Assembly (NCBI RefSeq): GCF_000952155.1
Contig: NZ_JYON01000016.1
Location: 52,214 to 116,213 of the forward strand
Direction: 5' to 3'
From: Aliterella atlantica CENA595
GTDB taxonomy: Bacteria; Cyanobacteriota; Cyanobacteriia; Cyanobacteriales; Chroococcidiopsidaceae
Length of the DNA stretch: 64,000 nucleotides
In this document: positions 34,403 to 43,696 of the stretch, piece after piece
Layout: every line of letters begins with the position of its first letter
Position numbering within the stretch: the stretch's first letter is position 1
Notes under the pieces: model-generated
Seen by the model: the letters and a program-made list of their open reading frames with translations, nothing else
What the model was told of the DNA's origin: nothing
Database searches by the model: none
Position numbers and translations under genes: made by a program

Positions 34403-35524
34403 ATGTTCTCTCAAAACATAGCCGACGAGCTATCAATTTTCCTGCAACAGTTAGAACAGCGAACGGCTCTCCACGCAGGCTATCCATACAATCTAAGTTG
34501 CGACTATAGTACGCTTACGAAATTTTTCAATTTTTTGCTAAATAATGCTGGAGATCCTTTTGTTGAGCCAGATTTTGGATTGCATTCGCGCCAATTTGAA
34601 CAACAAGTTTTAGCATTTTTTGCCGACATTTATCGCATCGAACCAGAAAATTTTTGGGGTTACGTCACTTCAGGCGGTACGGAAGGAAACTTCTACGGCA
34701 TTTTTTTAGGGAGAGAAGTATATCCCAACGGGGTTTTATACTCTAGCCAAGATTCCCATTATTCGATCGCCAAAGCCGCCAGGTTATATAGAATGGAACA
34801 CTTGGTTACAGATTCGCAGTTCAATGGGGAAATGGATTACGAGCATTTTGAGCAACTAATTCGGGCAAGAAGCGATCGCCCAGCAATTATTTGTTTAAAT
34901 ATTGGGACTACAGTTAAAGGCGCTATTGATAATTTAGAGATTGTTGTTGATATTTTAAACAGAAATAAAATTCAAAATTATTACATCCACTGCGACGGAG
35001 CGCTGTCTGGGATGATGTTACCCTTTCTGAAAGGCGCTCCAGAAATTAACTTCAATCAACCTATTGATAGTGTTGCCATTTCGGCTAAATTTATTGGTTC
35101 TCCTTTGCCTTGCGGTGTTGTGTTAACCAAAAAGCACTATGTAGAAAAGGTAGAAACGCTGATTGAATACATAGGCTCTAAAGATACAACTATTCTCGGT
35201 TCTAGAAACGGTCACTCTTCTTTGATTTTGTGGCACGCTATTAAAACAAGAGGCTATAGTGGATTTGCTAGAGAAGCTGCTACTTGCATTGAAAATGCGC
35301 GATATCTTTACAAACAGCTTAAATTACGAAGATATCCCTGTCTTTTGAACGAATTTTCCAATACAGTAGTTTTTGCTAAACCTTCATTACAGTTAATCAA
35401 AAGATGGCAGCTAGCCGTTTTGGAAGATTGGGCGCATATTATAGTTATGCAAAACATAGATAAGCAAAAAATAGATAGTTTCCTAGACGAACTCGACGGG
35501 GTGCAAGGTTTGCAAGCTGGTTAG
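34403..35524 (+). CDS. hdc: PLP-dependent histidine decarboxylase-like enzyme
   Basis: A 373-residue group II PLP decarboxylase, closest in appearance to bacterial histidine decarboxylase: YVTSGGTEGNFYGIFLGRE (~88-105), SSQDSHYSIAKAARL with PLP-stacking H119, HCDGALSGMMLPF with D198, and the PLP lysine K229 in ISAKFIGSPLPCGVVLTKK. The usual motif is S-G-H-K; here it is S-A-K, one residue shorter and without the His next to the Lys. Expected product from histidine is histamine, but the specificity may differ. ATG at 34403 lies 200 bp from the divergent permease-kinase gene, so a shared regulatory region is plausible. The SDR gene follows 25 bp later. Confidence 0.88.
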   Translation: MFSQNIADELSIFLQQLEQRTALHAGYPYNLSCDYSTLTKFFNFLLNNAGDPFVEPDFGLHSRQFEQQVLAFFADIYRIEPENFWGYVTSGGTEGNFYGIFLGREVYPNGVLYSSQDSHYSIAKAARLYRMEHLVTDSQFNGEMDYEHFEQLIRARSDRPAIICLNIGTTVKGAIDNLEIVVDILNRNKIQNYYIHCDGALSGMMLPFLKGAPEINFNQPIDSVAISAKFIGSPLPCGVVLTKKHYVEKVETLIEYIGSKDTTILGSRNGHSSLILWHAIKTRGYSGFAREAATCIENARYLYKQLKLRRYPCLLNEFSNTVVFAKPSLQLIKRWQLAVLEDWAHIIVMQNIDKQKIDSFLDELDGVQGLQAG

Positions 35525-35549
35525 TAGTACAACATCAGGAGGCAAGTCA

Positions 35550-36356
35550 ATGAGCGTTGCTTTTTCTCACAGTCGCTACGCATTAATTACAGGTGCATCT
35601 GGTGGTATTGGCTTAGAAATTGCTAAATTGTTTGCCCGCGATCGCTATAACTTAGTATTAGTGGCTAGAAGCCAACAGAAGCTAGCACAAGTAGCAGAGG
35701 AACTAAAGCAAGAATCTGGTATTGCTATCAAAATCATTGCTCTTGACTTAGCTTTACCCACATCCCCAGCAGAGATTTTTCAAGCAGTGCAGCAAGAAGC
35801 GATCGCTATTGATACTTTAGTTAATAATGCTGGATTTGCTACCTATGGCTTGTTCTCGGAAACTGACGTAGCCACAGAATTGCAAATGTTGCAAGTAAAT
35901 GTAGTGGCGCTAACTCATTTAACTAAACTATTTGTCCCCGAAATGGTGAAGCGCAAAGCTGGAAAAGTTTTAAATATTGCTTCTACAGCCGCTTTCCAGC
36001 CAGGACCGTTGATGGCTGTTTATTATGCTAGCAAAGCTTACGTTTTATCTTTTTCTGAAGCACTTGCTAATGAATTGCAAGATTTTGGCATAACAGTGAC
36101 GGCGCTATGTCCAGGACCAACAGCATCAGGCTTTCAAAAACGCGCTCGTATGGAAAAATCAAAGCTAGTGAGCAATCAAAAAACTATGGATGCTGCAACA
36201 GTCGCTCAAGCTGGCTATCGGGGGTTAATGCAAAATCAAACGGTTGTAGTTCCTGGTTGGAAAAATCAAATCCTAGCTGCATCGGTGAGATTTATGCCTA
36301 GAAATGCAGTTACAAACATAGTTAGGAATATGCAAAGCCAGAATCATAATTCGTAA
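35550..36356 (+). CDS. Short-chain dehydrogenase/reductase (SDR)
   Basis: A 268-residue classical SDR: cofactor loop TGASGGIGLEIAK (residues ~14-26), NNAG at ~92, active-site Ser in NIASTAAFQ, and YYASK with catalytic Tyr/Lys. VARSQQ after beta-2 suggests NADP(H) preference. The C-terminus MPRNAVTNIVRNM resembles the DltE/YqjQ-type subgroup. AGGAGG 8 nt before the ATG is a strong ribosome site. It lies 25 bp after the decarboxylase gene on the same strand, so co-transcription is likely. Whether it acts on an amine-pathway product is only a guess. Confidence 0.92.
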   Translation: MSVAFSHSRYALITGASGGIGLEIAKLFARDRYNLVLVARSQQKLAQVAEELKQESGIAIKIIALDLALPTSPAEIFQAVQQEAIAIDTLVNNAGFATYGLFSETDVATELQMLQVNVVALTHLTKLFVPEMVKRKAGKVLNIASTAAFQPGPLMAVYYASKAYVLSFSEALANELQDFGITVTALCPGPTASGFQKRARMEKSKLVSNQKTMDAATVAQAGYRGLMQNQTVVVPGWKNQILAASVRFMPRNAVTNIVRNMQSQNHNS

Positions 36357-36381
36357 TTCGTAATTCGTAATTCGTAATTAT
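36344..36381. repeat. AATTCGT short tandem repeat
   Basis: Four to five consecutive TAATTCG heptamers straddling the SDR stop codon. The same heptamer (or its complement ACGAATT) recurs at 38615-38645, 39051-39085, 42263-42290 and 60741-60764, always beside gene ends. Confidence 0.85.
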
Positions 36382-36516
36382 CAGGGGACTAGGGGGATCT
36401 CAACAGTTACTAGCGATCGCGCGAAACTTTTTGTTGTATATCATTTGGGAGTCAGAATTGGTCGCACCTGTTAGGTGGCGCTATTCTAAGTGGAGTCAAA
36501 TCTCCATTTGAAACCT

Positions 36517-36545
36517 GGTCACTGGTCACTGGTCACTGGTCACTG
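36517..36545. repeat. CACTGGT short tandem repeat
   Basis: Four tandem GGTCACT heptamers between the SDR gene and the convergent 2TM-domain gene. Same family as at 27725-27827. Confidence 0.85.
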
Positions 36546-36547
36546 TT

Positions 36548-37045
36548 TTAGGCTTTGAGCCATTTGTCGATTTTGTCTACAAAAGTAGAAACTGACTGTT
36601 TGAGTTGATTTTGCCGATACCACTTTTGGAATGCTCTTTCGTAGTCATCGCCTTGGGATTGAAAAGTATTCCAGGCATCAAGACCAACTCCTAAACCCCA
36701 AAATAGGAGAATATATATCGACCAAGTAAGCTCTCCTGCGTTCGCTAAGTTTAGCAAGACGAAAAAAGAATTAGCGATCGCATAATTACCGAATCGCTTT
36801 TGCAATCTACTGCGACGGTACAAATTAAAGTCTTGACGCTGGCGGATGCTGCTTTGCTGCGATGACCACTCTTTTTCGGCAATTTGCAAGCATTCTGGCG
36901 TAATCTCTAATTCTTGGGCAATTTCTACAAGCTGCTCGTGAGAAAATTCCGTATCGTCAGCTTGACGAGCGATCGCAATTTGCAAAATTTGCTGAATATC
37001 TTCTTGATTATACGAGCGGGCGAGCTTACCTTCAGATACTTTCAT
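36548..37045 (-). CDS. 2TM domain-containing protein
   Basis: A 165-residue protein. The N-terminal half is soluble and helical (YNQEDIQQILQIAIARQAD; VEIAQELEITPECLQIAEKEW), resembling the small helical domain found before 2TM domains in cyanobacteria. The C-terminal half has two membrane helices (~95-110 and 113-128) with the motif LLFWGLGVGLDAWNTF typical of the 2TM family. Function unknown. The ATG at 37045 is clear. It stands alone beyond a CACTGGT repeat tract. Confidence 0.85.
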   Translation of the reverse strand: MKVSEGKLARSYNQEDIQQILQIAIARQADDTEFSHEQLVEIAQELEITPECLQIAEKEWSSQQSSIRQRQDFNLYRRSRLQKRFGNYAIANSFFVLLNLANAGELTWSIYILLFWGLGVGLDAWNTFQSQGDDYERAFQKWYRQNQLKQSVSTFVDKIDKWLKA

Positions 37046-37656
37046 AACTGCTGAGTTTTTGTTGGTAGCAATGCTATTTCTATTATGCCGATTTATTGCT
37101 ACTACGTACTTGCCTGCACTGGAACTAGAGAAAATTTATCTTAGGAGATAATTTATATTTTCATCTTCCCTAAGAGATACTTAGTTTATTTACGTACTAT
37201 TGCTAGTAAATGTATATATCGACGTATTTGATTGCAAACTATCAATTGCTGAAAAACATCTCTATTTTTTGTAAAGTCAAAAAGTAGCTAAATTTATTCA
37301 AGCAATTGTTGCTCAAGCGTTCGCAAAGCTGCTATTGCTTATACATCTTATATAATAATTAGTCAAATTTGTCAACAAATTATTCTTAAATAAAATATCT
37401 TTACAATTTAACTGTTTTGTTATTAAATATACAGAAGAATAGTTTTATTGCTAAAAGTTTGCGGTTTAATTAATGTTGGATAGAATATTAGTTGAGATAT
37501 TAGCAATATTATAGTTTGTAATATAGTTTTAAAGTTAATCAATAACTTTAAACTAAAGGTATCTTGACGCAAAATAAATAGCATTAAATGCTTAATAAAA
37601 GCTGCTTGCTGGCAGCCAATGTCTTATTTTCGGTATCTATTTAAGGTTATTACAAA
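37046..37656. other. AT-rich intergenic region (611 bp)
   Basis: Much more AT-rich than its surroundings, with long A/T runs from 37140 to 37640 and no HIP1 site between the 2TM gene and the dioxygenase gene. I see no open frame, tRNA or convincing terminator. It could hold the promoter of the downstream gene. Its base composition suggests different history from the flanks. Confidence 0.5.
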
Positions 37657-38628
37657 GTGGTAGCTATCAATAAAAAACAAACACAACCTTTATTTTATCG
37701 TGGGTTCTGGTCGCAAACTAAGTCAGTTCTCCAGCGTTATTATAAAAGGGCAGTTAAAAATCCTCAATGGCTGCTGATGTTTGTTATAGGTAGATTTAGG
37801 ATGGTGCGATCGCTTGCAGCTTTTTTAGCTAAAAGTTCAGCATCAAGCTATAAAGTTGAAGAATCTATATTTGCAGATATAGATTTAGATACAGCAGTTA
37901 GAGCGCTAAAAGAAGATGGCTGTTATGCAGGAATTAAACTACCCGAAAGCGTACTGCAAGAAATAATAGAATATAGCCGAAGCTCACCATGTTACGGTGA
38001 TGCAGAATACAATATGGGCTTTTTATATGCAGATAAAGTAGAGATAGAAGCCAACTACAAAAAGCAATTTGTCAGAGCAGATTATTTTAATGGACTATTA
38101 AATTGTCCGGCGATTAAAACAATAGCAAGCGATCCTAAATTATTGGCGATCGCATCTAAATATATGGGTGGCGATGCTGTAGTTAGTGGTAGCAGATTGT
38201 GGTGGTTATTTGTCAACGAAACAGACTACGACTTGAATAAAGGTGCTTACTTCTTCCACTACGATTTAGACGATTACCAGTGCTTAAAGATGTTTTTCTA
38301 CATTACAGATGTGAGCTTATCTGATGGTCCTCACGTCTATGTCAGAGGCAGTCATATCAAGAAAAAGCTAAAGTATCTATTATCTCTATTTAAACTGCGT
38401 TCCGACCAGGAAATAATTGACTATTACGGAGAGGAAAATTTAATACCTATTTGTGGCAAAGCTGGATCTGGCTTTATAGAAGACGTGTATTGCTATCACA
38501 AAGCGACACCACCGCAAAAAAGCGATCGCTTAATGTTGCAAGTTCAATTTGCCCTCAACGATTATGGTAACTCCGGCGATTTTGTCAGTCCATCATTATT
38601 AAAAAACGCCCCTTGTAATAATTCGTAA
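37657..38628 (+). CDS. PhyH-like 2-oxoglutarate/Fe(II) dioxygenase
   Basis: A 323-residue protein. Residues ~85-310 show a phytanoyl-CoA dioxygenase-like fold: iron-binding His-X-Asp in AYFFHYDLDDYQCLKMFFYITDV (~206-208), then the GPHVYVRGSH loop, the distal His in YCYHKATPP (~285) and an Arg in KSDRLMLQ to bind 2-oxoglutarate. The N-terminal ~80 residues are basic and unrelated. Start is GTG with AAGG upstream. No biosynthetic cluster is adjacent. Substrate unknown. The AT-rich upstream DNA hints at acquisition by transfer. Confidence 0.8.
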   Translation: MVAINKKQTQPLFYRGFWSQTKSVLQRYYKRAVKNPQWLLMFVIGRFRMVRSLAAFLAKSSASSYKVEESIFADIDLDTAVRALKEDGCYAGIKLPESVLQEIIEYSRSSPCYGDAEYNMGFLYADKVEIEANYKKQFVRADYFNGLLNCPAIKTIASDPKLLAIASKYMGGDAVVSGSRLWWLFVNETDYDLNKGAYFFHYDLDDYQCLKMFFYITDVSLSDGPHVYVRGSHIKKKLKYLLSLFKLRSDQEIIDYYGEENLIPICGKAGSGFIEDVYCYHKATPPQKSDRLMLQVQFALNDYGNSGDFVSPSLLKNAPCNNS

Positions 38629-38662
38629 TTCGTAATTCGTAATTAAGGAACATCATTGATTT

Positions 38663-39013
38663 ATGAATGCTCCAATTACTGACAGAACTAAAAAGTTTGC
38701 TGTCAGAATAGTTAAAGCTTGCGCTTTTTTAGACGAAAAACCTGGAGTAGCAAGAACTTTGAGCAAGCAACTTTTAAGGAGCGGTACTAGCATAGGTGCA
38801 AATGTCAGAGAAGCCTAGAGCGCGCAAAGCAACAAAGATTTTATTAGTAAGTTAGAAATAGCTTTAAAAGAGTGTCGTGAAAGTCAGTATTGGATTGAAG
38901 TTTTACTAGAGTCAGAAGTTGTGAAGCCTGAATTATTTCAAGCACTATTACAAGAAGCAAACGAAATAGGAAAAATCCTAGTCACTTCTACTCGTAAATT
39001 GAAACAGCAATAA
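38663..39013 (+). pseudogene. Four-helix-bundle protein (23S rRNA IVP family), interrupted by an amber codon
   Basis: Translation from the ATG at 38663 gives residues 1-51 ending GTSIGANVREA, then TAG at 38816-38818, then in the same frame SAQSNKDFISKLEIALKECRESQYW to a TAA at 39013. The two halves together make a complete 116-residue four-helix-bundle protein of the S23/IVP family, whose motif is normally REA-(Q/E)-SAQS. A single base change (CAG or GAG to TAG) explains the stop. The gene lies between two ACGAATT repeat tracts. The remaining frame is intact, so the mutation looks recent. Confidence 0.85.
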
Positions 39014-39085
39014 TCCATATTTAATTACGAATTATTCTCCAATCCATATTTAACTACGAATTACGAATTACGAATTACGAATTAT
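39014..39085. repeat. ATCCATATTTAA duplication and ACGAATT tandem repeat
   Basis: AATCCATATTTAA(T/C)TACGAATTA occurs twice (39013-39035 and 39041-39063), followed by four tandem ACGAATT heptamers reaching the end of the RND permease gene. Confidence 0.85.
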
Positions 39086-42000
39086 TTTGTGTTGCCAGCG
39101 ATTGCGGAGCGTGCCGATAATAATGTAAAGCACTGGAACTATAAACAAACTGAGGAAAGTAGAAACAACCATTCCGCCGAACACCGCCGTACCCAGAGAA
39201 CGACGAGCGCCAGCCCCCGCGCCTTCAGCTATTAGTAAGGGAAAAATACCAAAAATAAAGGATAGCGCTGTCATCAAAATCGGGCGCAAACGCTCCTGGG
39301 AGGCTTCTACAGCGGCTTTGGTAATGGAGTAGCCTCGATCTCTAAGTTGATTGGCAAACTCTACAATCAAGATGGAATTTTTACTAGCCAAACCAATCAG
39401 CATGACTAAACCAATTTGGCAGTAAATATCATTAGGCAAACCGCGCAACAACTGCGCCAACAAAGCGCCTAAAATTGCCAAGGGTACAGCCATGAGGATG
39501 ATAAAAGGATCGAAATAGCTTTCGTACTGAGCCGCTAAAACTAGAAATACAAACACAAAACCCAAACCAAAAATCAAGGGTGCAAGCCCCCCCGACTTAA
39601 TTTCCTCCAAAGAAGAACCAGACCAACTGTAGTCCATTCCTGCAGGCAAATTTTCATCAGCTAATTGTGCCATCAAAGCGATCGCTTGTCCCGAACTAGA
39701 ACCAGGTGCAGGCGAACCAGTAATTTGCGTAGAGCGAAATAAGTTGTAGTGATTGATAATTTGCGGTCCCACAGTGGGCGTAACCTTGACTAAATTGCTC
39801 AACGGGATCATCTGCGGATTGTCTGGATTTTGCGATCGCACGTACAACAGTTGAATATCTTCTGGTTTGGAGCGAAACTGCTCGTCTGCTTGCACGTACA
39901 CGCGATAAGTGCGCTCGAACAAGTTAAAGTCATTGACATAAGCCGAGCCGAGGAAAGTTTGCAAGGTGTTAAATATGTCTTCTAAAGAAACTTGTAAAGC
40001 TTTTGCCCGATTGCGATCTACTTCGATTAGTAATTGCGGCGCGTTTACTGCAAAGGTGCTGTTGACGCGCACCAGTTTACCAGTTGCATTAGCTTTGCCA
40101 ACCAAATCTTGAGTCGCCGCAGCTAAAGTTGATAAACCAGCACTAGCTCTATCTTGCAATTGAAAATCAAAACCACCTAAACTACTACCTACTTGTACTG
40201 GAGGCGGATTAATCGGCAAAACGATTGCCCCAGGAATAGATAAAAATGGACCTGTAAGCGCGGTAATAATTTCATCTACAGAACGCTCTCTTTGCGACCA
40301 AGTTTTGAGCGTAGTAAAAATTGTCCCGACATTAGCACCACCGCCACCAAAACTAAAGCTACCAACGGCAAAAGTACCTGTAACCTCTGGAACAGCTAAT
40401 AGTTGCTTTTCCACATTTTGCATAATGTCGCTGGTGTACTCTAGGGAGACACCTTCAGGCGCTTGAATGATAGTAGCAAAGAAGCCTTGATCTTCATCAG
40501 GAACAAATCCACTAGGCACGATTTGAAATAAGAAAAACGTCGCCCCTAATAAGAGTGCAAATGCTAGCATTACCCAACCTTTAGCGCGGGTAACAAAGCG
40601 CAGACTGCGGGCATAAGCCCGACGGGTTTTATCTAACAGCCAATTGATGCCATTGAAAAAGAAGTTTTGCGGCTTTGCTTCTCTGCCTAATAACAGCGCT
40701 GCAAGTGCAGGCGTAAGCGTTAAGGCGTTAAAAGTAGATAAAACAATCGAAAAAGCGATCGTTAGAGCAAATTGTTGATAGAGTTCCCCTGTTACGCCTG
40801 GGAAGAATGCTACTGGGATAAACACCGCCATCAGCACTAAAGAAGTAGCAATTACAGCCCCCGTTACTTCTGCCATTGCTTCAGAAGCCGCCCGCAACGG
40901 GTTCATGCCTTTTTCTTCGATCAGGCGCGTAATATTTTCAATTACAACGATGCCATCATCTACTACAAGTCCCGTCGCCAGAATCAAACCAAACAAAGTC
41001 AAACTGTTGATGGAAAAGCCGAAAAACTTGATAAAAGCAAAAGTACCGATCAAAGAGACAGGAATCGTCACCGACGGAATTAAGGTACTGCGCCAATCTT
41101 GCAGAAATAGATAAATTACAAGTATGACTAGAACAATTGCGATCGCAAGTGTAATCAATACTTCTTTTACCGATTCTTCTACAGCTTCGGTAGTATCAAA
41201 CGCAACTTGATACGAAAGCCCAGGCGGGAAGGTACGCGACAACCTTTGCATTTCTGCCTTGACTTCCCTCGCCACATCCAAGGCATTGCTGCCAACAAGT
41301 TGCCCAATACCTAAACCAACAGCCTCTTGACCGCTAAAACGTAGAAAACCGTTATAACTTTGCGCTCCAAGTTCTGCCCGTCCAACATCCTTGAGTTTAA
41401 CTAAAGTGCCATCGTTGCCTGTTTTGAGGACAATATCGGCAAATTCTGCGGTATCTTTCAACCGACTGACAGCTTGCAAATTAATTTGGAACTGTTGTCC
41501 CTCTGGTGCTGGCTGCTGACCAATTTGCCCCGCCCCTACTTGTAAGTTTTGCTCTCTTAAAGCATCCACCACATCTTGAGCAGTCAAATTGCGACTTGCT
41601 AGCCGATTGGGATCTAGCCACAGCCGCATAGCATAGCGCCGTTCGCCAAAGATTTGCACGTTTCCCACACCTGGCAAACGTTTTAAGGCATCTACCAAAT
41701 ACAAATCAGCATAGTTGCTAATAAATAAGTTGTCATACTGCCCATCTTTGGCATATAAGCCTATCCCCAAAAGAATATTGCCCGATTCTTTAGCAACTGT
41801 TACGCCTGTTTGGTTTACTTCTGCTGGTAGTTGGGGAGAAGCAATAGAGACGCGGTTTTGCACGTCAACAGCCGCAATATCTTTATTTCGTCCTTGCTCA
41901 AACGTGACTGTAACGGTACTTACACCGTCGCTAGTGCTAGTAGAGGACAAATATTCCATCCCCTCAACACCGTTGATCTGCCTTTCTAGAACTGTCGTTA

Positions 42001-42184
42001 CAGCACTTTCCACAACTTCCGCGCTTGCTCCGGTGTAGTTGGAAGTAACGGTAATTGTTGTTGGTGCTACATCTGGATAGTTTTCGACTGGTAGCGTTAC
42101 TAAACTAACTGCCCCAATCAATATGATGATGAGAGAGCAGACAGTAGCAAAGATCGGGCGCTTGATGAAGAAATCAACAAACAT
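39068..42184 (-). CDS. RND efflux pump inner-membrane transporter (HAE1/AcrB family)
   Basis: A 1038-residue AcrB-type protein starting MFVDFFIKRPIFATVCSLIIILIGAVSL. It has 12 expected membrane helices, two large periplasmic loops and the proton-relay Asp pair in GLVVDDGIVVIENI. LIFGLGFVFVFLVLAAQYES and GLASKNSILIVEFA in the C-terminal half are family hallmarks. It exports hydrophobic compounds by proton antiport with the adaptor encoded upstream (126 bp) and an outer-membrane TolC-type protein not present here. Length is normal for HAE1 transporters. Confidence 0.96.
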   Translation of the reverse strand: MFVDFFIKRPIFATVCSLIIILIGAVSLVTLPVENYPDVAPTTITVTSNYTGASAEVVESAVTTVLERQINGVEGMEYLSSTSTSDGVSTVTVTFEQGRNKDIAAVDVQNRVSIASPQLPAEVNQTGVTVAKESGNILLGIGLYAKDGQYDNLFISNYADLYLVDALKRLPGVGNVQIFGERRYAMRLWLDPNRLASRNLTAQDVVDALREQNLQVGAGQIGQQPAPEGQQFQINLQAVSRLKDTAEFADIVLKTGNDGTLVKLKDVGRAELGAQSYNGFLRFSGQEAVGLGIGQLVGSNALDVAREVKAEMQRLSRTFPPGLSYQVAFDTTEAVEESVKEVLITLAIAIVLVILVIYLFLQDWRSTLIPSVTIPVSLIGTFAFIKFFGFSINSLTLFGLILATGLVVDDGIVVIENITRLIEEKGMNPLRAASEAMAEVTGAVIATSLVLMAVFIPVAFFPGVTGELYQQFALTIAFSIVLSTFNALTLTPALAALLLGREAKPQNFFFNGINWLLDKTRRAYARSLRFVTRAKGWVMLAFALLLGATFFLFQIVPSGFVPDEDQGFFATIIQAPEGVSLEYTSDIMQNVEKQLLAVPEVTGTFAVGSFSFGGGGANVGTIFTTLKTWSQRERSVDEIITALTGPFLSIPGAIVLPINPPPVQVGSSLGGFDFQLQDRASAGLSTLAAATQDLVGKANATGKLVRVNSTFAVNAPQLLIEVDRNRAKALQVSLEDIFNTLQTFLGSAYVNDFNLFERTYRVYVQADEQFRSKPEDIQLLYVRSQNPDNPQMIPLSNLVKVTPTVGPQIINHYNLFRSTQITGSPAPGSSSGQAIALMAQLADENLPAGMDYSWSGSSLEEIKSGGLAPLIFGLGFVFVFLVLAAQYESYFDPFIILMAVPLAILGALLAQLLRGLPNDIYCQIGLVMLIGLASKNSILIVEFANQLRDRGYSITKAAVEASQERLRPILMTALSFIFGIFPLLIAEGAGAGARRSLGTAVFGGMVVSTFLSLFIVPVLYIIIGTLRNRWQHKIIRNS

Positions 42185-42262
42185 TTAAAAATAGTTGTGA
42201 GTTTTAAGTTTTGAGTTGAACAATCGAGTTTTGATCCCCCTGTAGTCCTCCTTGTCTCTTTG

Positions 42263-42290
42263 TAATTACGAATTACGAATTACGAATTAG
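42263..42290. repeat. ACGAATT short tandem repeat
   Basis: Three to four tandem ACGAATT units in the 126-bp gap between the RND adaptor and transporter genes. Confidence 0.85.
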
Positions 42291-42310
42291 TAAAATTCTC
42301 CTTGTCTTTA

Positions 42311-43690
42311 CTAGGACTCTGGAACTATAGGAGCGCCATTAGATAGCTTCTGAATACCAGATGTAACTATCTCATCTCCAGGTTTTAATCCTTCTAAGAC
42401 TGGGTAGTTGTTGCCTTGAATTTCACCTAGTTTGACTGGTTTTTGCTGCGCTACCATTTGCGAGTTTTCGTTTTTTGCGGCAACGAAGACAAAATCTTGT
42501 CCGGCTATGCGCGAAATTGCTGTTGTGGGTACTAATACTCCTGGGCTTCTATCCCAAATTACTCTAGCGCGGATAAATTGATCTGCTCGTAGATTGCCTG
42601 AGTCATTTGCGTATGATGCTTTGACTAATACTGATTGGGTATCGTTGTTGACGTTGGGAGAGATAAAAAATACTCTGCTTGTGCCGACGACTTCACCTTG
42701 AGCATTTAGCAGTTCTACAGGCATACCCACGCGCAAGTCTGGGGCGCGTTCGATGGGGATGGCAATGTTTACTTCTAGATTTTGATTTTCTGTAAGGTTA
42801 GCTAAATTTGTTTCAGTTGTAACGCGATCGCCTATTTTGACAGGAATATTGCCTACAGTGCCGCCAAAAGGGGCTGTAACTCTGTAATACTGCAACTGGA
42901 CTTGTTGCTCTTTGACATCTGCCAAAGATTGCTCGTATGTTTGCCTAGCTTGGGCGATCGCTGCTTGTTGGGCTTTGATTCTGGCATCAATTTGTCCTAA
43001 ACTTGCCTGCGCTGCTCGCAGTCTATCTGTATATTCATCTAGCTGCTGCCTTGTTACTGCTCCTTCTCGATATAAGCTGGCATAGCGCTTGTATTGTTCT
43101 TGGCTAAAGCTTAAATTAGAGACGCTCGATTGCCTTTCTGCTTGCAAGGAGTTGAGGGTAGATCGTTGATTTTCAATTGCGGCTCTATTAGCATCAGCCG
43201 CAGCAGATGAACTTCTCACTGCTGCTTGTTGTTCGGCAGGATTTATCTGCATAATTGGCGCTCCAGCTTTAACAAACGTTCCTGGCTGAACGAATATTTC
43301 TTCTATCCGCCCATCAATCTGCGGCTGCAACGTGACAGATTTGCGCGATTGAATGCTAGCTACATAGTCAGAGGTTTGGGCAATTGTCCCCAATTGTACA
43401 GGTGCTACTACTACGGATACTCCTGGCGGTTGCCCTCCTGTTGCTCCTTCGCTTTGAGCGTTGCTATGCAACCAGCGCAAACCAATACCAGCACCAGCTA
43501 GTAATAAAATTGCACCTAAAATGCCTATCCAGGTACGCTTTTTGCTCGACGAGCGCTTTTTCTTGTCTGATATCTGTTCTATCTTTTCCTGCTTTTCGGG
43601 GCTGGCGATCGCAATTACTACGCGATCGTCTTCAATACTCTGCTCTAGTCTGGTTTCATCCTTGTTTTCACTAGAATCTGAATGTTGCAT
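42311..43690 (-). CDS. RND efflux periplasmic adaptor (membrane fusion protein)
   Basis: About 459 residues: a cytoplasmic polar N-terminus (~1-50), one membrane segment (~55-73, WIGILGAILLLAGAGIGLRWL), a biotinyl/lipoyl-like domain split around a coiled-coil hairpin (QPQIDGRIEEIFVQPGTFVKAGAPI...; long Gln/Ala-rich helices ~155-265; VTAPFGGTVGNIPVKIGDRV), then beta-barrel and membrane-proximal domains. It joins the RND transporter to the outer-membrane channel. The long N-terminal cytoplasmic tail is less usual. Start is ATG 43690 or a GTG two codons upstream; neither has a decisive ribosome site. Confidence 0.94.
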   Translation of the reverse strand: MQHSDSSENKDETRLEQSIEDDRVVIAIASPEKQEKIEQISDKKKRSSSKKRTWIGILGAILLLAGAGIGLRWLHSNAQSEGATGGQPPGVSVVVAPVQLGTIAQTSDYVASIQSRKSVTLQPQIDGRIEEIFVQPGTFVKAGAPIMQINPAEQQAAVRSSSAAADANRAAIENQRSTLNSLQAERQSSVSNLSFSQEQYKRYASLYREGAVTRQQLDEYTDRLRAAQASLGQIDARIKAQQAAIAQARQTYEQSLADVKEQQVQLQYYRVTAPFGGTVGNIPVKIGDRVTTETNLANLTENQNLEVNIAIPIERAPDLRVGMPVELLNAQGEVVGTSRVFFISPNVNNDTQSVLVKASYANDSGNLRADQFIRARVIWDRSPGVLVPTTAISRIAGQDFVFVAAKNENSQMVAQQKPVKLGEIQGNNYPVLEGLKPGDEIVTSGIQKLSNGAPIVPES

Positions 43691-43696
43691 CTTCAC

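Noticed and set aside
38816..38818. TAG as pyrrolysine or programmed readthrough
   Set aside because: No pyrrolysine genes or readthrough context are visible; a simple point mutation is enough.
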